A DNA stretch of 64,000 nucleotides, taken from assembly GCA_022539475.1 (NCBI GenBank), contig VCMS01000081.1, positions 62,001 to 126,000 on the forward strand. Direction: 5' to 3'. The translations under genes were made by a program, and so were the position numbers. The notes beneath the pieces were generated by a model. It saw only the letters and a program-made list of their open reading frames with translations, had not been told where the DNA came from and did no database searches. Shown piece after piece: positions 42,613 through 53,737 of the stretch; within the stretch, counting starts at the first letter, position 1; each line of letters opens with the position of its first letter. The stretch comes from Gracilaria domingensis. Taxonomy: Eukaryota > Rhodophyta > Florideophyceae > Gracilariales > Gracilariaceae.

Positions 42613-44901
42613 TTATTGACTCGACACTGCTAATTTCTTGAGGTGATCTGTGAAGACCTGAAGACTGACATCGTCTGTGAAGATAAAATCTGAGCCTCCG
42701 TACTCTGCAGCAGCACTGTGATGGTTGACAGAGGGGTTCAACTTGGCGAGCAGAAAACGAGCTTGTGATCCCTTCTGGTCACATTCAATGTATCGGGCGT
42801 ATGGGAAACGCTCGTCGAGAACAGCTGCAGCATCGTCCTTTGGTGCTTGAAGCAGCAACTTAAAGTTAGTGTGCTTTCCGTCTTCATGGTATCCAGCTTT
42901 TCGCCAAGCACGAACAGTTTCTCCGGAAAAGACAATTACATAGAAGAACGTATCCAGTAGTAGAATTCGATCGGGCTTGATCGAGGTAACGTCCAGCAGA
43001 ACTGGCTCTGGGGGACCCGACAAGGAATAACTCATAAGAGTGGGCTGAATCATAAGTAGACAGTTGTTGACATTTTCCCGATTCAGGTATGAACGATACA
43101 ACGCAGTCTCATCGGGCGTTGAATTGAAGACTTGAAGGAACTGTGACCGTCTCAGATTGAACATGAACTGCGGGTATAGACTGAAATTTGCGCTGAGAGC
43201 AAACGAGTCAGGACTGTCTCTGTCATACTGCGCAAATCTCGCGCACAAGCGAATTAGCATTCTGTCAACCCATCGCAGAATGTCGAACGAGTCCTCGTTC
43301 TCTGTCTTATACACTGCCATTCTCGCCATCAGTACAGCAGCTGCATCTTGGTCGAATCCAGCAGCAACTGCCTCAATGTTTTCGCCTGAGGTCCAGCGCC
43401 CTGCGGTTGTGGTGACCCGCATCCGATGCTGGCCAGAAGCGTGGATATAACGTGTGACAAACTGAACAAATCTGTACTGGTCGTCGCGAATAGGGTTCGA
43501 ATGTGGGTTCACAACTTCGAAGTACGCAGCAATCGTGGTGTTCGTATCTAGTGTGCACATACGCCATGAAGTTGTGCCACCAATACCGATCTCCATATCA
43601 GTCGAAACAGAAGGCCCGTCTTTGTTCAAAGACGCCACAGGGCCAATGACTCCAGCAATCTTGATCTCGCGCGACGTAATAATGTCCAGAGAAGACTGGA
43701 ACCCCATTGTGAGCTGATTGGTCTCATCGGTCGCAAAGAACTTCTCAAAGGAATTCTTGAACATGGGATGCTCAAACGATTCTGAAATGACCAACACCCC
43801 TCCAGTACGATCAACGCAAGACTTCATCTCATAACTTCCCACTTGGTCCAGAGAACAACTCCATACATCAATCGCATGACCCGCATTAACGGCCCTGGTG
43901 GCAATATCGTCAAAGGCTTTGAGCGCCGAGCTATGGAACGGAGCATTATCCTTTTCCATATCAGAGTGAGATCGAACGGTGTCGCCAAGCTCCAGCGCAA
44001 CAATCTTGCCCGGATCCACGGTACCAGGCCCACCAACAAGCAGCTCAACCCTGGCGCCGTTTCCAGCATACGTGCACTCCAGAATTCCAACCGCGACGGA
44101 AAGCGCAGTGCACGTAGCTCTCTTTGGTCGCTGCGACGCCGGGACTGGCCAGGGATCGGTATCCAATTCTTCTAGAATGGAAGTCATCATGAACTCACCC
44201 TCGCTGGCTGGTTGCAAGAAGCGAGCGGCGCCAACCATGGCTGGGTTGACGCCGGGCGCGCCGTTCATAGCCGCGCCTCTCGCCATGCCGGATGGCAGCG
44301 CCAGCAGCTCTCTTATTTGGTCGGTGGTGTACTCCTTCTCGCCTCGCAGCACGTAGCACTTTGCGCAGTCTGTGTAGCCGATGACGTGCACGTGCACGTT
44401 TTGTCCGAATGTAATGAGGCCGACCATTGCGTCCTGCGGAAGCAAGGACAGCGCCTTGATGATGTAGTCTTTTGCGGTTTGCAGCTCGTCGTCGCGCGTG
44501 CAGGTATCAAGCACGAAGAGAAAGGCGGGCGGTGCGGCGGGCTGTCTCGGCAACGAGTACTCGACGGTGGTGAAATCCGGCACGAGTTCATACGGCAGGT
44601 TTTGCTCCGAGATGGACGAGTAGTTGGGCGGCAGTCCATTGCGATGGTGACAAAACACGCAGAACCACATGCGCGTGCGCAGATCGACGCGGCAGTAGGG
44701 ATTGAGCACGGCGGTGCACGCCTTGCATTGCACCGGATCGTACGGAAGCGGCTGCGGGAGACGGTTGGGGGCAAGGCGCTTGAGCGGGGTGTACATGCAG
44801 GCAAACGGAACGATGCAGCGTGTGGCCTCCAGCCGCGACGACGGCCAGGTCATCCATGACCAGCGACAGCCGTCCATTTCCTCGAGCTCGGCAAAGTCCA
44901 T
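42613..44901 (-). CDS. SEC23: COPII coat GTPase-activating subunit SEC23
   Basis: Inner COPII coat protein and GAP for Sar1 at ER exit sites. The 762-residue length equals the family norm. The N-terminus [20 protein letters not shown] is the Sec23 opening. The zinc finger has Cys59, Cys62, Cys81 and Cys84 ([16 protein letters not shown]). The trunk shows [11 protein letters not shown] and [20 protein letters not shown]; later [20 protein letters not shown] and the beta/helical/gelsolin regions ([37 protein letters not shown]) end at [15 protein letters not shown]. The start is the ATG at 44901. The frame continues 255 codons upstream but has no Sec23 character. Codon use is GC-rich in the 5' third and drops after about 44200. 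Confidence 0.95.
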   Translation of the reverse strand: MDFAELEEMDGCRWSWMTWPSSRLEATRCIVPFACMYTPLKRLAPNRLPQPLPYDPVQCKACTAVLNPYCRVDLRTRMWFCVFCHHRNGLPPNYSSISEQNLPYELVPDFTTVEYSLPRQPAAPPAFLFVLDTCTRDDELQTAKDYIIKALSLLPQDAMVGLITFGQNVHVHVIGYTDCAKCYVLRGEKEYTTDQIRELLALPSGMARGAAMNGAPGVNPAMVGAARFLQPASEGEFMMTSILEELDTDPWPVPASQRPKRATCTALSVAVGILECTYAGNGARVELLVGGPGTVDPGKIVALELGDTVRSHSDMEKDNAPFHSSALKAFDDIATRAVNAGHAIDVWSCSLDQVGSYEMKSCVDRTGGVLVISESFEHPMFKNSFEKFFATDETNQLTMGFQSSLDIITSREIKIAGVIGPVASLNKDGPSVSTDMEIGIGGTTSWRMCTLDTNTTIAAYFEVVNPHSNPIRDDQYRFVQFVTRYIHASGQHRMRVTTTAGRWTSGENIEAVAAGFDQDAAAVLMARMAVYKTENEDSFDILRWVDRMLIRLCARFAQYDRDSPDSFALSANFSLYPQFMFNLRRSQFLQVFNSTPDETALYRSYLNRENVNNCLLMIQPTLMSYSLSGPPEPVLLDVTSIKPDRILLLDTFFYVIVFSGETVRAWRKAGYHEDGKHTNFKLLLQAPKDDAAAVLDERFPYARYIECDQKGSQARFLLAKLNPSVNHHSAAAEYGGSDFIFTDDVSLQVFTDHLKKLAVSSQ

Positions 44902-46692
44902 GGTGGGGCGGGGTGCGAAGGCACGCTGCGTCGACGCGGTGTGTCGGGGGCGGGCGCGGCGCTTAACGAGGGCGGGGACGGGCGCGCGGACACCGCGCGG
45001 CTGTGGGCGATGAGCGTTGACGGCGCGTAGATAGAGATGCGCCGCGAGGACATGGTCGATCACTGCGCGTTTGCAAGAGTTTGCAGTCGCAGTTGCTGAC
45101 ACATGCGGCGCACGACCAAAGTAGCGCGGGCCATGTTGATTGCGCAGTTGAGCTGAGAGCCACGTGTCCAGCGCGTCCAGCGATCGGTACGGCTGGAACG
45201 TGTCTCGGATTGACCTCGGATTCAGCCGCTGAATTTCAGCGGTGTAGGCTCTGTTTCTTTCTCTGCACACGTATAAACAGAACAAGGGTATTGAAGTATG
45301 GAAAAAGGATATAGGATGTTCGGAAGGTGAGGCATCTGTACCGTTGTCCAAACAAGGGTATTCACCGAGCAAGTTCGAGGTAGTTTTTGCTCCGGACGCA
45401 GGCGGCGGCTGTGTGTGTGGTGGTGGTAGATTTATGGCATGACTGCTGGCTGTCGGCGTCACAGGTGTTGTGCCGCTCGCGGCGCATTGACGCACCTTTG
45501 CGTGAGCACGTTGCGGCGGGGCTGTGTGACACGCATCAGGGCGGCTGGAGATTGTGTATTCCAGCGCAGGTAACAGTCTGGCTGGTAAACCAGTGCTCAC
45601 TGTCAACACGCGAAGAAAAGTCGTTTGACAACCAGCCTGGCTCGCCGAGCGTTGGGCAGCAGGCAAATGCGAGAGTGAGGTGAAACGTGCGCTGGATTTA
45701 AGTTAGAAGCGCCAGTACGCTGCGCGCGCGGACACATGCAGGAGGTGCTTGCGCGTCGGCGTTGTAAACGGCGAACGGAACACGGAAGCAATGCGAGAGG
45801 CGGTATACAGTCAGCTGCAAAAGAGGAATGCGCTGTCACGCGCGCGCGCGCGCCGTCGAATATCGCGCCGCGGCTGCCGCCGCCGTTTCTGCGAGGAAGG
45901 CGCCGCGCTGCCGCGCCGGCGCGCTCGGCGCGCGCGGGGGCGCGCGCGCGGCGCGGCGCGCGGCGCGGCGCGCCGACGCCTTCGCGACGAAACGTCGTGC
46001 CCGCTGCGACGGGCGACGCGTCGCGAGTAGAAACGGCGCGTGCGGCGCGCGCGGCCGGCGCGCCGTGTGAATTCAACCGCCGCCGGTAACGGCGGCGGGC
46101 AGCGCGGCGACAGCTACCTTCGCGCGCGCGCCTGTAAGCGCGCCGGCGTGACGTGTTGTTGCCGCGCCGCGCCGCGCTTGCGCGCGCTCCGCGCGCGGCG
46201 CGCCGCGCCGAGATGCGCTGAGATGGCGCGCACGTGCGCGCGCGCGCGCTGTCTTTGCGGCGCTACGTGCGGCCGTTGGCGCGCGCGCCTGGCGCGGCGC
46301 CGTCAGGTGCCTGTCTTGCTCGCGCGAAATGTTTCGTCAGCGTCTTGCTCCCCGCCATTCGTAAGGAGGTGCGTCGCTCGCTCGCCGTCCGCGCCACTCG
46401 CGGAGCGCCGCGCCGCGCCGCCTCCAAACCAATAACCTCATTGGCCCCCGGCCCGACCTCGGCGCGCTTTCTTCAAACTGTTCAATCAGGGCGCTATCTC
46501 GAACAAATGCTATCTGTATAAAACAACTCTCTACTTCAAACCTAACGCGCTGTCCTGTCCTTCACACAACCCCCACCTCATGTACAACAACCACAACATC
46601 ATCAACGACAGCAACAAAAGTACAAAAAAAAAAAAGACAACAAAAACACCACAACCCCAAAACTCCCTCCAAGCCCCCTACCTCATCCTTCC
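44902..46692. promoter_or_regulatory. SEC23 upstream region with CpG island (about 45720-46420)
   Basis: 1.8 kb between two minus-strand genes. The first 700 bp contain no supported exon. A CG-dense island follows, then a TATA-like TATAAAAC on the plus strand at 46517-46524, pointing antisense into the glycosyltransferase 3' end. The short plus frame after it (MYNNHNIINDSNKSTKKKK) has no support. Confidence 0.4.
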
Positions 46693-49600
46693 CTATTCTG
46701 CAATCTCGGCCCCAGTCGCGCGCAGGTGTTCGCGCACCGTCTCCGGAAAGTTGTCCCCACAAGGCACATCCCACAAATACGAGTCCTTATACTCCAACAA
46801 CTTCTCGTAACTTTGCTCTCTGAACCGCACCGCCTTGTAGCATGCCGAGTATCGTCTTGCGCGGTGGTGCACAAACACCGACGGCAGATATCCAACTTTC
46901 ACCCCAGCCTTCTTGGCGTCTAGGAAGAACGTCATATGCTCGTTCACTTTGAGGATATTTCGCCACGGGTGGGCGCGCAGAACATCCGTCTTTGCAAGCA
47001 ACGCGTTGTGCAACACGTCAACTCGAATCGGCACTCGCATCTTCTGCACCCCGGGGCCATTGTTCTCGTTCCACACGCAAAGCGTCACCTCGCGATTCTC
47101 AAACTTGCTCACTTTTGCCACATACCGTGGAATGTTGATAAAAATACGTTCCAATTCTTCAATACCGGGCAGGTTGCGCACCCGCACGCCCACAATGTCA
47201 AAGCCTTCCTTGCCAATTCCATTCACAGCAATTCCCAGATCTGTGTCCTCATCAAACACGTGATCATCGTCAAGAAGCAAAAAGTACCGAGTTGTGGTCA
47301 TGTTCACCATGTGATTGCGCCCTACCGAGATACCAGAGTCGGGGGCGAGTCGTACTTCCTCCGTGTACGGGTCTTTCTTGATCAGTGGTGCGTCACTCAG
47401 CGAAGTCGGTCCATCATTGGCCAGCAACACGCGTACTTTTGGATAGTTCACCCGGATAGAGCGCACCAGTCCCAAAACTTGGCGCACTATGCTCGAGTCA
47501 CACACATAGGTCTTGATTCCAACAGTCACTTGACTCTCGATGCTACGGTCCACTTGGTCACGATTCCATGCGCCGTGCACCTTTTCCTGTCTCATGACTT
47601 CGGCAATATCGCCGCGCATATCTTCGATGACCTTGTCGTCACGCTCCAGCTTTGGCCGCTTGTCAAGCTCCTTCTTGGCGCGAATCATATTATTCACAAC
47701 GCAATCGCAGAAGCGCTCCGTGGTGAACTTCTCGCGTACCTCTTGAGTGCCAGTCTGTTGAATGTCCTTGAACATTGGGCTGAACTTGGTCACTGCCTTG
47801 AGCTGCTGAACAATGAAAGACGCCAACGCGCTTGGATTGCTAAGATTGGGCAGCAGCACACCCGTGTTTGTGCGAATCAGCTCCTTTTGTCCACCAACGT
47901 CAGTGCTCATGACGAGTAGACCGGCAGCCATGGCCTCATACAACACGAGTGCGATACCTTCGTTGTTTGACGGCAACAAGAAGATATCGGACATGGCATA
48001 GTAGTCGCGCAGCTGAGCAATGCCAACCGCAGGCGGCTGCATGATCATGAGCGGGTCCTTTCCTTGCAACTGCATGCGCGTAGACTCAAGCATGTCCTTC
48101 TGTTCACCGGAACCAACAAACACAAATGCGAGGCGCTTGGCCATGTCTGCGTCGTCGGCCACACTCGAAACAACTTCTCCCATGACGTCAATTCCCTTGT
48201 CCTGCACGAAGCGGCCGGCAAAGAGGACCACAATTGCATCCTGCGGGATGTCCAGGTCATGGCGCATCTGCGACCGAACGAGCGCCTTTGCATCATCACC
48301 GTGAAGCTGGCTCGGCTCGGTGCCAATGTAACAAGTCTTCACCTTGTGCGGCTGCTCGCGAACGATATCCGGGTCAATCCATGATTTCATGGAAGTCGAA
48401 ACGTTGTCGGAAGCTGTAAGGTGTAGATCAAAATGTTGTGTATATGTAGTGCCATATCGCGGCATTCCGCCGCCCTTTTCTGGCACAACTTCCCAATCCA
48501 TATGCACCATGTGGTTGTAGTCAGCAATGATAGTGCTCGGCGAAAGCGCCTTTATGAATTTGGCATGCTCATAGACGACGCGCGAATTCCCAGTCAGCAC
48601 ATACTGGGGAGCACGCGATTCAACAATGTATCGCAACGCTTTCGAAAACTTATGATTTGGCGACACACCAACAAGGTCGAATACATCCGAAGTGATTGCG
48701 AACGCCTTGCTAATCCACTCGTGTTTCAAAGACATCTCGCCGAGGTCATCCTCGTGCCAGAACGGCATGGTAAACACAAACGTTATCGGCCAATCCATCT
48801 TGACGAATCTGTCCGCCACGTCAAGCATGCACTTTTCTGAGCCTCCCATTTGCATCCACGGCATAATGAACATCACTCGCGGCTTATCGGATTTGTAACG
48901 CACGGCGCGGTAAGGCATGGCCCAAAAGTCGAACGCGTTCTTCTGCGCGACGGATTCGAGCGAATTGTCGTACATCTCGTGCTCCTCCTGACGCGCTGAC
49001 CACTTGTAGTACGCGTGCTCGCTCCACATGTGCTGCGGCAAGTCATCGCGACTGAAGTGTGCCCTTCCTATATTCAAGAGCGGCTTGTACTTTTGCGGCA
49101 ACTGCGTGTCGACTTGCTGGTGAACAATGGTGTACAGCGGCTCACGGTAGACGCGACCCTGCTTCACCAGACGCACAATAGGTTGGTAGTGATCGCGTCG
49201 GTGTGACTCTTCGGTGATTTGCGGCCGTTCTTTGAGCATAGAAGCGTATGCAGTAGCGTGGAACACTAGCGGCAGGGGAGAGAGGGATTCGCGCGAATGG
49301 GAAGATTGTTCCGGAAGCGAGGCATTGATACGCATGGGATCTCCATAAAGAGCGGCGTCTCTCAACGAATGCTCGTCGAAGGCCAGCGGGCGCACGGACT
49401 TGACGTGCGGGCGCATAAAGAGGTACAACCAGAGCTTCTCCAAGGCGGTGGGCTCAAGAATGGCTGAGGCTGGCAGAACTGCATCGTACGTATTTTCCTT
49501 CTCTGGAAGACGGGAAGCTAACTGCTCAAGCAGGCACAGCTCCATGTCGACTCTGGAGGAGGAGGAGGCGGTGCTGTTGGGAGGCAGCGAACATGTGTGG

Positions 49601-50238
49601 AAGCGCAGGTAGGACGGATGGGCTGTCACAAAGTCCTTGTAGCGGGATGGGGATATCTGCTGCTCCAGCATTGTTCTGGAGGCAGATTCGAAGCTCATGA
49701 GATCGTCTGCATCTTGGCAGTTGTGCAGAAGATTGATTTGAGAGGGTAAGAGCGATTGCTGAAAGGCAGCGCGGATGGTGTGATGAGCATGCGCATGACA
49801 GCAATGATGATGGTTTTCGCAAACGATAAACAGCCTGAGAACCGGATCCTGCGTGGACTTGAAGGCGGGCTCTCCCAGCGACAGCTGGTGCGTGGCGCGG
49901 GGGGCGGCGACGAAATGCGGCGGCAGCTGCGCGACGGACATGCGCGCAGTGACGGAGAGCAGGGAGGAGAGCATGTGATTAGAGGGGGAGGAGGAAGTTG
50001 ACATGGACACGAGCAGGAAAAAGAAGATAGGGAGGAGCAGGAGCGGCATGAGGAAGAGCGCCCTGGTGGTGGGGTTGATGGCGTTGAACGAGTCGGAGAT
50101 GGACTTGTCGCGGCGGCGGCGGCGCAGCGTGGCGATGGCGGTCTTGAGATTGGCGCGCAGCGCACGGAGAAGACGGGCCAGGGTGAGACGCAGCGCGTTG
50201 GCAATGCGCACATCGGCGTCTACCAGCGGAAGCTCCAT
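46693..50238 (-). CDS. Double glycosyltransferase fusion (GT4-like plus GT2/GT12-like), type II membrane protein
   Basis: The 1181-residue product has a basic cytosolic N-terminus, one signal-anchor helix at about 60-79 (ALFLMPLLLLPIFFFLLVSM) and a long Golgi-lumen part. A GT-B, GT4-like domain at about 450-840 shows MFIMPWMQMGGSEKCMLDVA, VVLFAGRFVQDKGID (about 670) and NNEGIALVLYEAMAAGLLVM (about 760, the E-x7-E nucleotide-sugar motif). A C-terminal GT-A domain at about 905-1150 shows VTVGIKTYVCDSSIVRQVLG, YFLLLDDDHVFDED (about 989, the DxD metal site) and VFVHHRARRYS, resembling GT12 beta-1,4-GalNAc transferases. The product sugar is unknown; a matrix or cell-wall glycan role is plausible. 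Single exon, ATG at 50238. Confidence 0.8.
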   Translation of the reverse strand: MELPLVDADVRIANALRLTLARLLRALRANLKTAIATLRRRRRDKSISDSFNAINPTTRALFLMPLLLLPIFFFLLVSMSTSSSPSNHMLSSLLSVTARMSVAQLPPHFVAAPRATHQLSLGEPAFKSTQDPVLRLFIVCENHHHCCHAHAHHTIRAAFQQSLLPSQINLLHNCQDADDLMSFESASRTMLEQQISPSRYKDFVTAHPSYLRFHTCSLPPNSTASSSSRVDMELCLLEQLASRLPEKENTYDAVLPASAILEPTALEKLWLYLFMRPHVKSVRPLAFDEHSLRDAALYGDPMRINASLPEQSSHSRESLSPLPLVFHATAYASMLKERPQITEESHRRDHYQPIVRLVKQGRVYREPLYTIVHQQVDTQLPQKYKPLLNIGRAHFSRDDLPQHMWSEHAYYKWSARQEEHEMYDNSLESVAQKNAFDFWAMPYRAVRYKSDKPRVMFIMPWMQMGGSEKCMLDVADRFVKMDWPITFVFTMPFWHEDDLGEMSLKHEWISKAFAITSDVFDLVGVSPNHKFSKALRYIVESRAPQYVLTGNSRVVYEHAKFIKALSPSTIIADYNHMVHMDWEVVPEKGGGMPRYGTTYTQHFDLHLTASDNVSTSMKSWIDPDIVREQPHKVKTCYIGTEPSQLHGDDAKALVRSQMRHDLDIPQDAIVVLFAGRFVQDKGIDVMGEVVSSVADDADMAKRLAFVFVGSGEQKDMLESTRMQLQGKDPLMIMQPPAVGIAQLRDYYAMSDIFLLPSNNEGIALVLYEAMAAGLLVMSTDVGGQKELIRTNTGVLLPNLSNPSALASFIVQQLKAVTKFSPMFKDIQQTGTQEVREKFTTERFCDCVVNNMIRAKKELDKRPKLERDDKVIEDMRGDIAEVMRQEKVHGAWNRDQVDRSIESQVTVGIKTYVCDSSIVRQVLGLVRSIRVNYPKVRVLLANDGPTSLSDAPLIKKDPYTEEVRLAPDSGISVGRNHMVNMTTTRYFLLLDDDHVFDEDTDLGIAVNGIGKEGFDIVGVRVRNLPGIEELERIFINIPRYVAKVSKFENREVTLCVWNENNGPGVQKMRVPIRVDVLHNALLAKTDVLRAHPWRNILKVNEHMTFFLDAKKAGVKVGYLPSVFVHHRARRYSACYKAVRFREQSYEKLLEYKDSYLWDVPCGDNFPETVREHLRATGAEIAE

Positions 50239-50744
50239 CGCGGCGCGGGGGGTAGGGGGCAGGACAGCGGCGGAGCGGGTGCGAGGGAAGGGAGGGGGGG
50301 GGGGGGAGGGAGAAGGGGGGGGGGGGGGGGAGGGGAGGGGAGGGGAGGGGGGTGGTGGCGTTTCGGGCGGAAGTTAAGGGGGAAGTAAGAAGCGGGCTGC
50401 GGCGGAATGCCGGTGGGTCGGGCGGCGAGGAAGGGAATGGCGGAGCCGGTCTTAAGAAGGCGCGCGCGGCGCGCGTGACGGCGTTGGCGCGCGCGCCGCG
50501 ATTACAGCGCGCGCGCGCGGCACGCGCCGCGTGACGGGCGCGCGCGCGCGCGCCGCGGCGCGGCGGGGTGCGGCGGCGCAACAAGGACGGCGCTTTTGCG
50601 CGCGCGTTGAATTATTGCGTTCGCGCACGACGCGCCGTGTAAGCCACGCGCGCGCGCCGCGGATTGGGAAGCAGCCCAATTCAGACGGCGCGCAATTCAG
50701 CGCGCTGCGGCCGCCACGCGTGCACGCGCGCGCGCGCTGGCCTC

Positions 50745-50792
<48 letters not shown>

Positions 50793-52445
50793 TTAATTCA
50801 GTTGGTGCGCGCGTTGACGTCATGCGCGCGCTCATACCGCGCGCGCCGATCAGCGCCATGACGGCGGCTGCGCGCGCTTCGCGGGCGCGCCGCGGGCTGT
50901 GCTCTCGCCACGCTCACCCCGCGCCGCGATCCTCATCATGCGTCACGCTTCCTAAGCCTGCTCGGCGCCCGCGGCCGCGCCGCATCTGGCGCATGGCGTC
51001 CGCGCGCGGCGCGCGGGGGCGCAGCGTGACACGCCGCGCCGTCGCTGTCCAGCGTCAAAATAGATACATTAGATCTCTTCGCTTTCGTCCACCGCTATTT
51101 ACACAGCGCGCCGTCTGGATAACTTGTGCACGCTGCTTTACTTGCTGTCTACTACTGGCCCCCCCATTCCCACACACCGCGTTCGCGTAGAAAAACTCGA
51201 CTAGCTGCACTCCGCAAGCGCCGCGCTACTGTACCGCGCTTAACTTTGTCGACTTCAGCAGTGTAATCAGCGAATAAAACGAATATTTTGCATCCACCCA
51301 TGCCGCCTCTTTTGGGAACCGCGAGCCAAAAACGGACCACCGACGGCGACCACCCGCAGCTTTCCTAGCAACAGTCCCGGCTCCGCAAATGTGCCACACC
51401 CCCAGCACAGCCCCCCCCCCCCCCCCCCCCCCACCACCGGAGGCTCACCGTCCAACCCGCTCCCTGCTCCCCAGCCATTGCTACATCCCTCCCGACTCAC
51501 CTTGCTGCGCGCCGACCAACACCACCCACGCCTTTCAGCCCTTGTCCTTGTGAGCAAATACTCGATACACGAAGCAAAGCATGCCTACCATGGTGAGCTT
51601 GCACTTTTTCCTGCCCCGCAAATGTTCGTCGCGTGACTCATGTTGAAAAAACCAACCTTCGCAATGCACCATCCTGCACATACGCCGTCTTCTGCTCGTC
51701 GCGCTATGCCTTGGTGCTTCATCGCCCGCCTGTAAAGTTGTTGCCGCATCAGCTTAACATGTCCTCAGTCTCAGCATAGCGCAACCTTTAGCTTTCTCCC
51801 ACCGCCCAAATATATCCAAGCCAAGTCCTGTACCCTGGCAATATCGCGGTCATGTCCACCGTCACGCTCACATACCTTTCCAACTTTTGCCCACTCACTG
51901 GAGAGACAAGCCGAACATGCACCCAGCTGCAACTTTTCTCAGCCACAAAGTGAGAGTTTTTCCACCATGTCAAACTCACTATGCAGTTTCCAGTACACTG
52001 CCTTTGCCACCAGCGCATACAACTCTTTAGATTGCTTACGAGCATCAGAAACGATAATCCTCCAATCACAACCAGTACAGCCTTGACTTTTGCAAGATCG
52101 CAAACGTTTCTCATTTCGAACATACCAGTATATCTGTATCCCCTAGTCCTCACCTCAACAGACCGAACAACCTGTGTTGTACTTAGCTCCAATCATTCAC
52201 TTCCTTCAGAACAGAAAATCAGAAACTATTTCGCTTATCGAACCCCATTCGCCGCCATCATCGTATGTGACAGCAATAGCTCCCCACTGCCAACCCAAGC
52301 AACAATCTGTCCATATTTCTTTTCTTAAGTGAAACGATCTCAGTCTAAAGACACCCACTTGGGCTAAACGGCTAAACTCACACATTCGTTCCGCTACTTT
52401 AGGCGCAATGCAAATCTTTGCAAAACTTATCAAATCTGGTTAACT
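50239..52445. other. Glycosyltransferase promoter CpG island and gene-poor sequence with G/C runs
   Basis: Positions 50281-50354 are almost pure G interrupted by single A, upstream of the minus-strand ATG and able to form G-quadruplexes. A CCG microsatellite lies at 50751-50790 and a run of 22 C at 51411-51432. CpG density falls after about 51050. A 134-residue minus frame at 51788-52192 contains one possible membrane helix (AVLVVIGGLSFLMLV) but has no other support. Confidence 0.45.
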
Positions 52446-52620
52446 CGGGGCGTATTTGTGACTATCAAAATAGCAAATTGAGTAGTCATTAGTCAACAAA
52501 AATGGAAAATCGACTAGTCACAACGCTCTAAAAATAAGAAACAAATAGGATTTCGCTCAGCTAAAGTAGTCAGTCAATCTCTATTAGTTGGCAAAATAGC
52601 CAGTCACAAATACGGCCCTG
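52446..52620. mobile_element. hAT-like MITE with 8-bp target-site duplication
   Basis: A 175-bp element with terminal inverted repeats CGGGGCGTATTTGTGACT and, at the right end reversed, CAGGGCCGTATTTGTGACT. It is flanked by GGTTAACT at 52438-52445 and 52621-52628. It is non-coding and contains several TAGTCA words. The CAGGG-type ends and 8-bp duplication are hAT features. Its right terminal repeat supplies the last codons and stop of the adjoining minus-strand gene. Confidence 0.8.
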
Positions 52621-53737
52621 GGTTAACTCCACTATTTGTATCCTCATCACTGTCAACAGCGTGCTCCATCAACCACGCGTACAGTGTCGGTTCAACCACG
52701 CTTTCATTCGCGAATATCATAAAAACAGACATCATTTCAAAGGCTTCCAGACCCGCCACTCTAGCCATGTTAAACTGTCCATCATTATGGCTTGATACAA
52801 TTGCGGCAACGCATTCAACTAGATACAGCATGACATCGATTAGAACTCTTCTTCTTGACAACTTCAATATCCGAGTGTTTCTATTAAACCCTTCACTGCA
52901 CCTCCTGGCACACACCAGTTCTTTCATCTGCACGAATCTTGTGTTCTGATTTTCGTTCATCCTGCCCTTCACGATTGCTTGTGCCGTAGAAAACAAATCA
53001 GCAGGGGACCCATGATAGTCTCTATACAAGTCAAAGAGCACATCCAGTACAAAAATGATGATAACCGTAACTTCGACCCCAAAAGCAACTCTTTGCAGCC
53101 AAACAGGTATACCAAACACCCCTGTTGATGAAATAAAAATCAAGCCGCCGTAAACGAACGACAACAGAAAGATAGAACCCACTTCATACCATTTCAGCAC
53201 CTTAGCTCCGACTACCACCAACGAACCTGCCATCAACGGCAGTACAAGTGCCAGATATGAATCCATGAAAAGCAGATCACCTTCTTGAAATCCCCACGTT
53301 GTGGAAGAAATAAGAAACAACTGGAAGGTACCATGAAGCATTCGACTGTATCGCTGGTTGCGTCCTTTAGACAAAGTCAAAACCATTTCGGCAAACCGTT
53401 GCTCCTCGTTTTCCGCGTTCAGGTTCCTGCCCATCCTTTTTCTCACGGGGTTTCTGAGTTTGCGCAACATCCGCGAAGCAGACCAGATCACATTTATCTT
53501 CAACTGTAGAATGGCAGCCACCACTAAGAAAAGCATGTCAACCCATTGGCGAAAAGAGTCCCTATTGAATCTTCGCTTTACTTTTTGTGTGTTATCGAGT
53601 TGCCTCGAAGCATCTATTGAACCTTCATTTCCATCGCTTAGTTGATGCCGTGTAGCGGCGCCCATATGCACAAAGTGGCACGCCAGTAGAATGCATATCA
53701 AAGTGAAGCAATGTCTCTTCGAGGATATCTGAACCAT
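52604..53737 (-). CDS. Orphan multi-pass membrane protein
   Basis: I do not recognise this 377-residue family. It has a cleavable-looking signal segment (FTLICILLACHFVHMGAA), a charged region (RRFNRDSFRQWVDM), a conserved block NPVRKRMGRNL...FAEMVLTLSKGRNQRYSR, and four or five membrane segments (SYLALVLPLMAGSLVVV, VGSIFLLSFVYGGLIFIS, VEVTVIIIFVLDVLF, VLIDVMLYLVECVAAIV). ESVVEPTLYAWLMEHAVDSD is a conserved C-terminal block. A decayed second copy lies inverted 3.2 kb away, and the blocks conserved between the copies suggest a protein under past constraint. The last five residues (PGPYL) and the TGA stop come from a MITE terminal repeat. ATG at 53737. Confidence 0.65.
   Translation of the reverse strand: MVQISSKRHCFTLICILLACHFVHMGAATRHQLSDGNEGSIDASRQLDNTQKVKRRFNRDSFRQWVDMLFLVVAAILQLKINVIWSASRMLRKLRNPVRKRMGRNLNAENEEQRFAEMVLTLSKGRNQRYSRMLHGTFQLFLISSTTWGFQEGDLLFMDSYLALVLPLMAGSLVVVGAKVLKWYEVGSIFLLSFVYGGLIFISSTGVFGIPVWLQRVAFGVEVTVIIIFVLDVLFDLYRDYHGSPADLFSTAQAIVKGRMNENQNTRFVQMKELVCARRCSEGFNRNTRILKLSRRRVLIDVMLYLVECVAAIVSSHNDGQFNMARVAGLEAFEMMSVFMIFANESVVEPTLYAWLMEHAVDSDEDTNSGVNPGPYL

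Noticed and set aside
44902-45666. 255-codon in-frame extension upstream of SEC23
   Set aside because: Sec23 proteins begin with the segment found at 44901. The extension is low-complexity and unlike any Sec23 N-terminus.
51788-52192. 134-residue minus-strand frame with one hydrophobic segment
   Set aside because: No family resemblance, no paired exon, and the sequence is next to repeats. Left as unsupported.
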